The position numbers were made by a program, and so were the translations under genes. Below the pieces are notes generated by a model that saw only the letters and a list, made by a program, of their open reading frames with translations, was not told the origin of the DNA and made no database searches. This document shows positions 41,866-52,995 of a stretch of 64,000 nucleotides of DNA, in pieces (within the stretch, counting starts at the first letter, position 1; each line of letters opens with the position of its first letter). This DNA comes from Buxus sempervirens (taxonomy: Eukaryota > Streptophyta > Magnoliopsida > Buxales > Buxaceae), in contig OX387188.1 in NCBI GenBank assembly GCA_947561395.2, positions 7,362,150 to 7,426,149 of the forward strand. Reading direction: 5' to 3'.

Positions 41866-43210
41866 CTACAAAAGCCAATTTTTCGGATTTTTGCCTTGGG
41901 GTTGGATTCTTAGGCCTCTTGGGGTGTTCTAGGGATTGTGTGGGCTCCTTTGTGAGCCCACAGTGGTTCGGAGAAGAGCCACCTTGCTTCTTCTTTGAGG
42001 TTTTGAAAATCAACAAGAAGGGGGAAGGTTAGGGATTACCTTCTCCTCTTTCTTAGCCAATTCAATGAATAAACAGGGACTCAAACATCACTATTTTGGT
42101 TCCTTTTTATTGAAAACCAATCATTAACATACATTGAAGAAATCAAGCAACATAGGGCTTCAATAAGCATGCTTTAAGTCAAAACCAAACTTGATAATAA
42201 GACACCAATTAAGAGTTGAAAAACAGGTTTTATATGCATGCAAACTACACTAAACAATAACATATATAAAGCACCTAGATATGCTTCTAACGTGTGAAAG
42301 TATAACCATACTTGTGTGATATGTTCAAAACCAAAAGAGAATGATTTCTTATGGTCGAAAACAGAAGCTTGGACTTAAAAAAACATGATGAAACATAAGG
42401 AAAACGGTAAAAAACTATTCGCATAATCTCAAGATGATGGCATGCATGTTTTAAAGGATAGATGATCTCATTCACACCAAAAATAATGATGAAACCCTAT
42501 ACAAACAAGAAAAGAAAAGAGAACTCAACATGCATCCTATGCAATCCATAACATGATCACATCCATGTAACATATTCATTTAGTCTAAAAATGTCTAAAG
42601 AAAGGATGAAGAAGGGGGATTACATAGAGGGATACATTGGATTAAATATGAGGAACATGCATCCTCTTAATAGCAGCTCCAATAAGACCAAAACAGTAGC
42701 TTGAGATGGCCCAAACTGTGAGGGGCCATCTCTCATTCTCCCATAGAACCAAACGTGGAGTCTCTCATACCCTTAGAGATCTCCACCTTACCAAAAAAGA
42801 GAAGAAAACATGCACAAATGGACATTGAGACCAGATTTATGCTTGGGAAGAAAGGAAGGCTAGGAAGTCATTAGAAAATTCCCATAAAAATATATGTGCA
42901 ATACATTGTGATAAGGAACCTCACCTGGGGGTTCTTGAAGCCTTGAGTGGTGTGGAGACACTCCCTTGAAGCCTAAAAAGCTGCTGGAGCTCCTCCTTTG
43001 GCCACCAACAATAGCCTCTTCTCCTTCTTCAAGTTCTTGAGTGAGGGGAAGAAGGGAATAGGGAGGGGTAAAATGGTCAAGCAAGGAGGTTGTTAGGTTT
43101 GGGAAGCAAAGAGGGGCAAAGGAGGAGGTTCTTGGCCCAGGGGATGTGGGGGAGGAAGAGTGGAAACCAGCAAAAAAGGAGCCAACCCCGGAAATGGGGC
43201 TGCTGTTGCC

Positions 43211-43218
43211 TTTTTATA
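43211..43218 (-). promoter_or_regulatory. TATA box of LTR A4
   Basis: Minus-strand TATAAAAA followed by GGCAACAGCAGCCCC, about 12 bp downstream of the last palindrome and about 840 bp into the LTR. Confidence 0.65.
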
Positions 43219-43229
43219 GAAAACTTAAT

Positions 43230-43475
43230 GTATCCGGCATTTAATGCCGGATACACTACACTTCCTTTGTATCCGGCATATTATGCCGGATACACTGCAC
43301 TTCCTTTGTATCCGGCATAATATGCCGAATACAAAACATAATAATTTCGAAAATTAAATGCTGCCGCGAATTTGTCGGCGAATCGGCGCGAATCTCGCCG
43401 AGCAAATCTTTGTATCCGGCATTTGAGTCCGGATATGAAGAGGAGCAAGTGTATCCGGCATATTTGGCCGGATAC
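43230..43475 (-). repeat. Promoter-proximal type I palindrome array of A4 (25 bp / 39 bp)
   Basis: Five units start at 43230, 43269, 43308, 43412 and 43451. This is the same 39-39-104-39 spacing as in A1. Units 1 and 2 are perfect palindromes: GTATCCGGCAT-TTA-ATGCCGGATAC and the same with ATT in the centre. The 14-bp linkers (ACTACACTTCCTTT and similar) are conserved. Confidence 0.93.
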
Positions 43476-45663
43476 AAATCGAAAAATTGCGGATTTGCCC
43501 CTCAACTTGACCGATTCGACCGATTTGACACTTTTGGATATCTACGGATTGCCCCCTGCGAATTTTGGTTTAGTCCCTGAGATATTTGATGATTTTTGGA
43601 TATTTGAGATTTAGTCCCTGAGATATTTCGCTGCATTCATCGCCACGTGTGCAGTTCTTGCGCCAGGTGTGCAGTTTCCGATTTTGCTGCTCAGAAACTT
43701 CGACAGCTCATATCTCCTTCATCCGAACTCCGATTTGAGCAAATTCAATTGCGTTAGACTCGTATCGGAGCCCTCTATCCAATGACATAGTGCTAAGCAC
43801 TTGGCATGGGGTTCAAGGAAAAGTCAAATTTCGGCTCTCCCTTAAGTTTGACCGCCTGCAGAACCTTCATCCAGACTCCGATTCTAGCAAACTCAGTTGT
43901 GTTGGAACTGTGTCGAGATTCTCTATCCATTGAGATAAATCAAGGTGGCAAATTATCACTTGATCAAAAGGTCAAATTTCGACCCCCCAGGTTTTGACTT
44001 TTCTGCTAGGGTTTTCATTTTCAGCACTTCCAAGGGTGCAAAAATAAGGTGCTTACACCTAGGAGTTATGCTCCCTTGAAATCTGTTGTTGGAAATTGTT
44101 AAAAGTAACAAGTGGGCAACTTTGGAAATTTATTTGAAAAAATTGGCTCCATATAAATCCGTGAAATTTGGAATGAATGAAGTATGTAGGGCCATATTTC
44201 AGATGAAACTAGTCTCATACAAAAATTCATCCGAATGTGCTTTGGGTGACCTCCCGAACAGGCCCCGAAGATCACAAATTAACCCATAAATGATCTGTTG
44301 AGCAGTTCTGAGTAAATCTGTTACTCACGACACAAATGGAATCAAAACATTATAACACCAACTGGATTTGAAATTAGACTTCCGAAGGAAAACACAGAAA
44401 CAAAAATCACTCAAATCGGACTTAAAACGAACACATGGTGCTCATTCGAAGTGACAGGTTCAGCAATCAGACCTGAACTGACCTATCAACTTCGACAGAA
44501 TGGTGTCAAAAATCCCCTCAATAAAAATGGATGAAATTTTACAGACATAAACTAAACAGCCTCACCTTTCCCATGGCTTTCAAATCACTCCAAAATTCAT
44601 CCGGATGATGAAGTTATGAGTATCCGAAGTTAGGGTACAGCTGCTGTCCAGTTTAGACCTTTTTAAATAAAATCAATCCAAAACGGTGATCAAGTGTGTG
44701 TGATCCATGCAATATAAACCAAAATTACTTAAAAAGTGTTGAAAAACCTCCAGGATGGAATAGAGCACAAGGTTGGCTCACCATCCTCTCCGATTGGAGA
44801 GAATATGCCAAAAACCTTAAAATTGAGCAAAATGCCCAAAACCGAGAGGTTAGACCGTGAGGTCTTCAATACTTGCTTGAAATCATTTTGAAAATCATTG
44901 AGAAATGTCCCAAAACTGTTTGGGGCTATTTATTTCAGATTTATCACAATGAATGCAATAGATCCGAAATACAAGCCGATTCCAACAAAAACGGGTGCTA
45001 TGTGTGTATGTGTAAAAATCCATTCTTCAACAACATATAGCATTCATATCAATCAACAATCAAATGGGGTTCTAAAAACCTAGGGTTCCATTCCATTCTC
45101 ATTTCCCTTAGTTCTCTCTCCCCGTTTAACTGTTCTTCGAGATAGTCTTGGGGTACTTTGAGTATGAAACGGTTTTCATAGAATCAAAAAGGCCAATCAA
45201 AAGGATTCTAAAAAAAACCTAGGGTTTTGTTCCATTCTCGTTTCCCTTAGTTCTCTCTCCCCGTTACGGTTCTTCGAGATAGTCTTGGGGTACTTTGAGT
45301 ATAAAACGGTTTTCATAGAATCAAAAGGCTTTTCAAAAGGGTTCTAACACTAAGGATCAATCCTCAGTCTCGTTTCCCCTAGATCCCTCTTCACGTTTTA
45401 CAGCTAGAGGGAGTCTCAAGCTACTTTGAGTAGAGGAAGGGGTTGCATACACAAAGATTAGGCCATTATTCTACAGAAAGGTAGAAGAAAAGAGCTAACC
45501 CTAGAATTTAAGAACATAAAAGAAATGGGGTTTTAGGCTTACCTGGGGTTGCTAGAAGCAATGGGGCAGCGGTTTCCTTCTTCACTCGGATCTCTTCAAT
45601 CTCCAACTTCTGGCAAAAATTCTTGGCAAAAGTTATTGGCCATATGCTTGAGGAGAGGCCTCC

Positions 45664-45671
45664 TATTTATA
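45664..45671 (-). promoter_or_regulatory. TATA box of LTR B2
   Basis: Minus-strand TATAAATA in GCCTATAAATAGGAGGCC, about 165 bp downstream of the palindrome array. B3 and B4 have the same box. Confidence 0.65.
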
Positions 45672-45837
45672 GGCAAAGGCTAGGGTTAGGATTTGCATGA
45701 CGCTAGACACAAATTGATGTCTAGAGTCCACCAACCTAAACCCTAAGGCTATTTCTGAGATTTCCACTCCTTAAATAAAGGATATGATGATCAAAAGTGA
45801 AAACTCTCGGAAAACCCTAATTTTGAGGAAAAACCTC

Positions 45838-45979
45838 GTATCCGACAACTCAGATCGGATACAAGAGCACATATATGTATCCGACATATGTCGTCGGATA
45901 CAATAATACCTGCTTGTATCCGACGATTTGTGTCGGATACAAAAAAGTCTTCTTGTATCCAATAACTTGTGTCAGCTAC
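45838..45979 (-). repeat. Type I palindrome array in B2 (25 bp / 39 bp)
   Basis: Four 25-bp palindromes start at 45838, 45877, 45916 and 45955, each exactly 39 bp apart. The arms are GTATCCGAC...GTCGGATAC with variants; unit 4 is degraded (GTATCCAAT/GTCAGCTAC). This is the same unit, length and period as in the A-family LTRs, although the rest of the LTR is different. Confidence 0.9.
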
Positions 45980-46093
45980 AAGGGAAAATGCTTAAATCTG
46001 AAATTTTGCACTGGCTACAAGAAAACAAACTATTTTTTGATGTTTTGGCCAATTTATTCATTATTTTCTCAGCGCAATTTTGGGGTGTCTACA

Positions 46094-46547
46094 GGCCCAA
46101 AGAGTAATTTCTGAAATTTCAGGCTTTCAGAGGTCCTATGAATAGGTTCTAGAATCACGCAAGCTTCTAGAGGCTTATGAAAGTGTCTAAAATTCAGAGG
46201 CTTTTAGACGACCCAAAAAGGTTATGTCTAAAATTCAGAGACTTTTATACGGCCCAAAGAGATTGAAGTTTGAAATTCAGAGGCTTTCAAACGGCCCCAA
46301 AAGGTTATGTCTAAAATTCAGAGGCTTTTAGACGGCCCAAAGAGATTGATGTTTGAAATTCAAAAGCTTTCAAACGGCCCAAAAAGGTTGTGTCTAAAAT
46401 TCAGAGGCTTTTAGACGGCCCAAACAAAAGGTTTCTAGAATTACTCAGGCTTCTAGAGGCCTATGAATTGGTTGGTATGAAAAAGACCATCCAAAGAGTT
46501 GTTGGAATATTTTAGGGCTTCCAACATGTCTCACAAGATATGAATTG
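46094..46547 (+). repeat. Covarying hairpin array of X, left part
   Basis: About eleven hairpins: TCTGAAA/TTTCAGA (46110), TCTAGAA/TTCTAGA (46148), GTCTAAAA/TTTTAGAC (46184 and three later units, one with a single mismatch), GTTTGAAA/TTTCAAAC (two units), another TCTAGAA/TTCTAGA, a bulged TTGG...CCAA unit, and GTTGGAA/TTCCAAC (46501). Loops are 8-11 nt and nearly always end in GGC or AGC (TTCAGAGGC, TTTCAGGC, TCACGCAAGC). Linkers carry GGCCCA or CCTATGA. The array continues at 52442 after solo LTR Z0. Confidence 0.9.
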
Positions 46548-47999
46548 TGTAAAATCCCAGATTTTAGTAATTTGATTAATTGGTTAATAATATGAAGGAG
46601 ATGAGATTTTCGTTCAACCCGAAGGAGTTCAAGATGAACTGGAGATGATAGGAGAGCCTATATAAGGTGAGCACCTAATTATTGACCTAATATAATTTTA
46701 ATTTAGTAATTATTGTTGCTATGGTGTATGTTAGTAAGAATAAATTGAGAAATAAATAAAGAGGATAAAAGGGGTTGGTGGAAACCAATGATAGTGGGTT
46801 GACCCAAAGGTTAAGTTAGTTTAAGAATTAGATGGGTTGATTGTGTTGGTTTAGTGAAAAGGGCAATTAAGTAAAAGCCATTAAATATTAAACTAAACCT
46901 AGTAGTGCATGGAGTGCTTTACGTAGAGTTTATAAACTTAGAATAGAAACAGCCGTGTGTTTCTATTATTTCCTATTCTTCTTCTTAGTTGCCTTGTGAC
47001 TAAAACTAAACCCTAAACAACTGTTGGAGCCGTCTTAGAGAAGGAGGAGTATTTTCGTGTTTAGAAAACTCAGGTAAGAGTCAAAGAGATATAAGTTTCT
47101 GTTCTGGAGATTTGAGTCTGTTTAAGATCTTAAAAGTGTGATTTTTGAATCCAAACGTGATCGAGGTTGTTGGGATCGTTTGGCAAACTTAGGAGTGATA
47201 TTTCGTCGCTCTTAGAGAAGATTTAAGTTCCTAAAACCAGGTAAGTACTGTAACACCCCGGAACCAGGTCCACCCGTATCGGGTTTATATTGGCTCCTGA
47301 GCGCTAGCTTAGGGCTCAAAGTGGTGAAAACTAACTTAAAAACTAATTAGACACAAAAATAACATCCTAAAATTTTTCAAAAAAACGGCTATATAACGCC
47401 TGTACATACGCGAATGGGCTAAGCCCTCAATCACTGGTAATCACCTGATAATCACAAAGTAAACAAATACATCCATTCCAGAAAAAAAACTAAACCATCA
47501 CACATGCACAGGTCTAAAATAAAATTCACTAAGGTTCTCACTCTCTCTCTATCTCTTCATTTACAATATATACAATTTCCAAAAATGATAACTACAAAAG
47601 TGCAATCCAGTCCTAGCCAGGATAGTAGTAATCCTCAGGACGATAATCGTCATCAAGATCACTATTTCTTCCTACCTCAGTTCGTGCTTGCCCTGCAGAT
47701 CTGTCTGAAAACAAAACCGGTAAAAACAAAAACATGCGTGAGACAGTTGTCTCAGTAAGTAGCATCATGCATGCTATAAATAGTTTTATGCAATTTCAAA
47801 TATAAATAACATGCTCGAATATAACACGATCAAATCTCATCAATTTCATGTTGAAAATAATTCAAACACAAAGAAACAGTTCATTTTTCAACTAAACCAA
47901 TATTTCACTATTCAGGATCATACTAATAAACAAATAAAAAGCAGATCAATCCAATTTACGAGATAATCACCCTCTACCCTCTAACCAAGATTCAAGGTC

Positions 48000-48620
48000 T
48001 AGCAGAGTGCTTCTCTACGCTTCATGACAAATCAAATAAGCGGAGTGCCCTCTACGCGACCTAACGAATCCAGGTCAACGGAGTGCCTCCCTACGCTGCT
48101 CGATGAAGCAAGGCTAAGCGGAGTGCCCCTCAATGCTGCCTATTCATAGCACATACCAAGTGGAATTCCCTTCCACTTCCCAAATCTTACGAAGAAACGA
48201 TTCAGTACATAACCCAACTTTCCAGATAAATTCATACAAATCAATCACTGTTAAACAAATTTCACAGTTTTGAGTTAATGGGGTGAATTTAGGTTCACGA
48301 TCCACAATGCCTCAAAGCACGTGGTGAACTTAGTTCACGATCCCCAGAACTCATATTTGTGGTAGATGGTTCACGATCCCCTGTTAGGGTGAACAACCAT
48401 TCACGATCCCCAACCAAGGTGAACAACAATCCACGATCCACAAATATCCAGGTTTGTGGTGGATGCAAGTTCACGATCCCCAACTGAGGTGAACAGCAAT
48501 CCCAGTCCACAGATACCCATGTTTGTGGTAGATGCAGGTTCACGATCCCCCACCAAGGTGAACACTAGTTCATGATCCCCAGCCGAGGTGAACGGCAATC
48601 CCAGTCCACAGAACATCTAA
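48000..48620. repeat. Short imperfect repeats with inverted arms in Z1
   Basis: Two neighbouring sets. At 48000-48180, GGAGTGCC...CTACGC-type units recur four times, ending in the hairpin AAGTGGAA-TTCCC-TTCCACTT (48160-48180). At 48285-48615, units around GGTGAAC and TTCACGATCCCC recur about eight times, including GTGAAC-TTA-GTTCAC. Apparent reading frames across it are by-products of the repeat. Confidence 0.75.
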
Positions 48621-50189
48621 CCATAGGCCATCGGCCCTTTTCAAACTAACAGGAAGCCTCAGCTTTAATTTAAAATTTCATAAATCAAATCATGTCACCA
48701 AACCAAATTAAGACTCATGAACTTTCACTTAGACGAATATTGCACATAAACGAATGCATAAAATAAAACACAATCGTTTTACCATAATTATTTTACAATT
48801 ACCGTTTACTCTGCAGAACCAGTTTAAATTAGTTACTTTAATGCTAAACCTGATCTGATCTATGAGGAATTGGTAATCGTGCTATACATCATTGGAAAGT
48901 TCTACGAGTCTAGTTTCCAACGCAACAGTTTGTAATTCGGAGTTTCCTACAGGAAATTATGGCTGTTTTACTACAGGTGGTTCAAAACAGCCGCGAAACC
49001 TAATGGACGGAAACCATCAATGTTTGTTGATTTTTCTTGCAACACTCCGAGTTCCAATTAGTTCTAAAATGCTTCCATTCAACTACAATTACCCTAAACT
49101 AAATTTTAAACTACTAATGTAAATTTTTACGCGAAAATTCCTAGCCTTCGCAAGCCACCGAAATCTTCACGATTTTAAGTCAGCCTAACAGTAGGGCTGA
49201 TATGTGTTTATTTCAAATTGTTTCTATACTACAGGTCAACTGTCTACAAAAGGCTGTCTCCGGACATTAATACATTGGCTTATCAACAAGAAACGAGAAA
49301 TTCATCCATATCCCATTCCAAGGTCTAATAGAATCAATAAAAGACCTTAAAGAACTCAATGCCAAATATCCCCTATCAGTATCATTCCCATCACAACCAA
49401 ATATCCCATAGAAAAATCTGAACCTAGATTACAACTCACTTGGTAAATCAAAACCTAAAATTAAATGTTTCTAACATAACCCAAAATCAGAACCTAAATC
49501 GAATACGAATATTTTCAGCTACTGATTTCTCAACCAAAATCTAAAGTTTACTTCAACTCATTTAGAGATAGATTTTTCAATTGTAAATCTATGAGTAAAT
49601 CGGTAAAATCAACAGTTGTAACTTAGGTATAAAATAAAATATAAATCTACACTGTAAAGAAATCGAAATCTGCTGGTGGTGTTACTTTAGAGTTGCTGCC
49701 AAATTTACCTTCGGTGTAAAATCTGATTAACTACTATCACCAACTTAACTAGTTTAAGTATTTACGTCAATCCTTATCACTCACCAATTCTTAACAGAAT
49801 GATACCCAACTGATTGATCACTCCCCAGTTAACACATGCATCTCAATTTTCCCATGTATACCTAAATTATTCCATCCCTAGAACATACCAAACCTAACCT
49901 CATAAGAAATTTTAGAAAGAAGAAAAGAAAACAGATGCATGATTGCTTTGGTTTTGGGCGTTTCTTGCAAACTGGAATCACTCAGAAGGGATCGAACAAA
50001 CCATACCCCATCATACTCAAAGAATATAAACAAGATTATAAGAAATCAAACAGTAATCAATCGGAATAGTAATTGATCAAAACAAACGGAAATCAATCAA
50101 ATTACAAGATAAGCAAAAGAAATCAACCAGAAATCGATCGAACGAAAAACAAATGCTACTTACAAAATTTAGCAATCCACACACCCAAA

Positions 50190-50430
50190 ACAAAACCCCT
50201 TCTCTTCTTCCCTTTTTCTTCTTCTTTCTTCTTTCTTCTTCTCTTCTTTTCTTCCCCACATTTTTCTTCTCCTCTTCTCTTCCTCTCTTTTCTCCTCCTT
50301 CTTCTTCCTTTCTTTTTCTTCTCTTTTCTCTTCTCCTTCTCTTCTGCGGCCAAACCCCCAACAAACGCCCCCTTTCTTCTCTTCTTTTCCTTCTTCCACA
50401 ATTCCTTCCTTGTTTCATTTTTTCTTCTTC
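50190..50430. repeat. Polypyrimidine (TTC/TCTT-rich) tract in Z1
   Basis: About 240 bases are almost pure C and T on the plus strand, thus purine-rich (GAA/GGA) in Z1 sense. It is low complexity and produces several overlapping spurious open frames on both strands. Confidence 0.85.
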
Positions 50431-52441
50431 TTCTAACCCTAACGCCCAAATGAGATAAAAGCTTACGGGTTATTATTTTTTTTTTTTTCATTTCATTAAA
50501 CCTTGAACCATTGGACCGGTTCAATTAACTGAACCAAACCCCATTTACCCACTAACCTAACCAACCCACTCACCAACTAGGTTAATTGCATTTTTTTTCT
50601 CTATATATTCTTATTTAATAATTTTAATCTTAATTAAAGTTTTCTCCAAATTCCGGGGTTTTACAAAGTAGTCCCTTGACGCTTGCATAAAATCTAAATT
50701 CTTGTTTAGACGATATTCATGGTTATTCGATGTTTGATGCGTTAATTTCGTTATTTATGATGTTTTATGTGTTGAGAATTGTTTTAGCATCTGTATAATG
50801 TATTTTAGAATGATTTAGAATGGTTTTGATGCATTGAATATTGAGTTGTGGGATTTTTATAGAATTTCACAAAGTTACGGATTTTTCACATATCGGACCA
50901 CCTTAGCAGTCGCTCGAGCGATCTATGTATACAGTTGAAAACCCGAGAGCAATTTTACCCAAATTGAACCACCACTAGAACAGCCGCTCGAGCGACCTAC
51001 CCTGAATTAACCTGTTTTGTAAGGCCGATCAAGCGCCCTTGGCCGCTCAAGCTACCAGTCTGTCAAATTTTGGAAAACTTGTCTTTTCAACCTAGTTTTT
51101 ACTAAGGAAGTAGTTTTATTCAATTTTAGCCTATGTACCATCAAGATTGGGGTATTTGGGAAGTGTTTCCATTGGCGGATGTTTTAAATTAAATTTTATA
51201 AATATTTTGGGTAGATGTTTCTAAAGAAGCACTTTTACTTGATTCAATTGTTTCAAAAAATTTTACTTTTAACCAAGGTTGGTTTTATGAGTTTATACAC
51301 CTGTATTTGAGTGATATGAAGGTATTGTGTGCATCGATGGAGTCGATACACATTCAGGACATATTGGCCCGTTGAAACCTGGAGTTTTGAACATATGACT
51401 TGGTACATTCTGTTTTGGATTTTGGGTCACTGGTGTGACAAGGCTGGTGCCTGATTTATTGTATCCCGCATGGGCGGATTTAGTTAGAGATATGGTTCTA
51501 TATTTTGGTAGGTGTTATTGAGAATTATGTCCATTACCCTGGTTGGTTTTCTCACTGTTGAGTGGGCTTAGCAGTTATATGGATCCATAGAATAGCTAGT
51601 AAGTGAAATGTGTATTAGAGGGGTTTGAATTCTGTGTCTAAGTCATTCCATCATCTCGAGGATGGTACCGCTCCTAGATTGGTCGGTCGCTACGTTACCC
51701 ACTCCTGGATTGGTTGGGCCGTACATGCTAACTCATGGTTGGGTTCTTCCGTTGGTGTTGAATAGCCAGACTGCAGGGCGGCTGGTCCATCGTAAATCGT
51801 TAGGTAGCATATTGGCACATGTCTACTCTCTTTTTCTGGTATACTATTTCATGAGTCCCATGAGGTAGATAAATTGTATTTCATTGTTGTCTTGATTCTT
51901 ATTGTGATTATTCAGGTTATACGATGCACATTTTATTGTAGTCAACTATTTGCGTGACTGCTTACTGAGATGTTGTTTCTCACATTATTGTTTTATCATT
52001 TTTGTTTTTAGATATTCCTGGAGAGGACATTGCCGGGGTAGAGACACCAAGGGAATACTGTGATTACCAGAAAGAAGACTATTTCATTCCTGTGTAGGAC
52101 ATGGAGAGACATTTGGATTTATTTTCTTAGGGATTATTTTCAGTATTTTAATTAAGGAGTTTGATGTTATTTTCAAGATGAATGGTATCTTTAATCCACT
52201 CTTTGGTGAATGTTATTTATGTTATTTAGTTGAACCCTTTCCAGACTTCATAGATGAAATATAAAAGGATGATTTTGGTAGTTTAATTCCGCGCTTTCTG
52301 AAAGATGTTTTTATTTCCGCACTCTAACATAATAAATGAATTTGTTTAAGTCTGGAATAATTGTTTTTGGTCATTTTCCTTAACGAACCAAATTTGGGTT
52401 TATGTGTGTAAATAGACCTGGATCCGGGGCGTTACAAATTG

Positions 52442-52995
52442 GGTGGTACGAAAAAGACCATCTAAAAAGGTGTTGGAATATTTTAGGGCTTCCAACATGT
52501 CCCATAAGATATGAATTGGTTGGCACGAAAAAAGCCCATCCAAAAGGGTGTTGGAATATTTTAGGGCTTCCAACGTGTCCCACAAGATATGAAATTGGCT
52601 GGCACGAAAAAGGCCATCCAAAAGGGTGTTGGAATATTTTAGGGCTTCCAACGTGTCCCACGAGATATGAAATTGGTTGGCATGAAAAAGGCCATCCAAA
52701 AGTTGTTGGAATATTTTAGGGCTTCCAATATGTCCCACAAGATATGAATCGGAATCAAGGCTTCCAAAGCCTCCTGAAATTACGCAGGCTTTCAGGAGTT
52801 TATGAAGGGTTCTAGAATCACGCAAGCTTCTAGGGGCTTATGAGGATAAAGATCTGAAATTTCAGGCTTTCAGAGGTCCTATGATTTTCTAAATTAAGGC
52901 TTTAGAAGGTCTATGAGGTTAAAAATTTGAAATTCAAAGGCTTTTAAAGGCCCATGGAAATTTTGAAGAAAATCTGAAATTCAAAGGCTTTCAGA
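52442..52995 (+). repeat. Covarying hairpin array of X, right part
   Basis: Four units of about 77 bp (starts near 52473, 52548, 52627, 52704) each hold GTTGGAA-loop-TTCCAAC (the last with a changed closing base) and a bulged TTGGC...CCATCCAA hairpin. They are followed by GGAA/TTCC, CTCCTGAAA/TTTCAGGAG (9 bp, 52771-52798), TCTAGAA/TTCTAGG, TCTGAAA/TTTCAGA, TTCTAAA/TTTAGAA, TTTGAAA/TTTTAAA and TCTGAAA/TTTCAGA (52973-52995). Two of these pair through G-U wobbles. Loops again end in GGC or AGC. Confidence 0.9.

Larger units (their letters stand above)
40693..44057 (-). mobile_element. Solo LTR A4 (family A), 3365 bp, TSD CCTAG, inside B2
   Basis: Plus-strand ends are TGTGCGCACCCG... and ...AAGGTGCTTACA, flanked by CCTAG at 40688-40692 and 44058-44062. 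The uninterrupted target is visible in B3 at 54027-54031 (TAAAATCCTAGGAGTTATGC) and in B1 at 38130-38134, which proves the insertion boundaries. It is very similar to A1, with both palindrome arrays in the same places but better preserved, so A4 looks younger than A1. No internal region remains. Confidence 0.95.
40101..46093 (-). mobile_element. B2: 5' LTR of element Y (family B), about 2620 bp plus nested A4
   Basis: Plus-strand ends are TGTGAGACATGG... and ...TTTTGGGGTGTCTACA. In sense it begins TGTAGACACCCCAAAA and has a type I palindrome array (45979-45838), TATAAATA (45671-45664), repeated CTAGGGTTCCATTCCATT / CCGTTAA blocks (45070-45420), and the terminal GGTGGCGACTCTCC. A4 (40693-44057) interrupts it. 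X sequence abuts at 46094. The other end of Y, with its TSD copy, is not seen. Confidence 0.82.
47249..50665 (-). mobile_element. Solo LTR Z1 (chromovirus-type), 3417 bp, inside Z0
   Basis: Plus-strand ends are TGTAACACCCCGGAACCAGG... and ...AATTCCGGGGTTTTACA. The right flank is AAGTA (50666-50670) and the left flank AAGTA plus one extra C (47243-47248), so the TSD is probably AAGTA with a 1-nt discrepancy. The reconstructed site reads CCAGGTAAGTA. Minus sense is inferred from the TGTAAAACCCCG start on that strand. It contains repeats at 48000-48620 and a polypyrimidine tract at 50190-50430. Confidence 0.8.
46548..52436 (+). mobile_element. Solo LTR Z0 (chromovirus-type), about 2466 bp plus nested Z1, TSD AATTG
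   Basis: Ends are TGTAAAATCCCAGATTTTAG... and ...GATCCGGGGCGTTACA, flanked by AATTG at 46543-46547 and 52437-52441. The rejoined flanks recreate a normal hairpin-array unit (ATATGAATTGG), which confirms the boundaries. Plus sense follows from the W-like end. A short-repeat domain with CTCCTGGATTGGT-type words lies at 51660-51740. No coding region, hence solo. Confidence 0.88.

Noticed and set aside
48295..48616. Minus-strand frames with a repeated peptide pattern (VGDRE)
   Set aside because: The pattern is the translation of the GGTGAAC/TTCACGATCCCC repeat in Z1; two frames show similar repeats, so it is not a selected protein.
50073..50524. Several overlapping open frames on both strands, up to 126 codons
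   Set aside because: All arise from the polypyrimidine tract of solo LTR Z1; translations are low-complexity F/S/L or K/E/R.
52380..52825. 93-141 codon minus-strand frames with internal peptide repeats
   Set aside because: They translate the 77-bp hairpin units of the X array and run across the end of solo LTR Z0.
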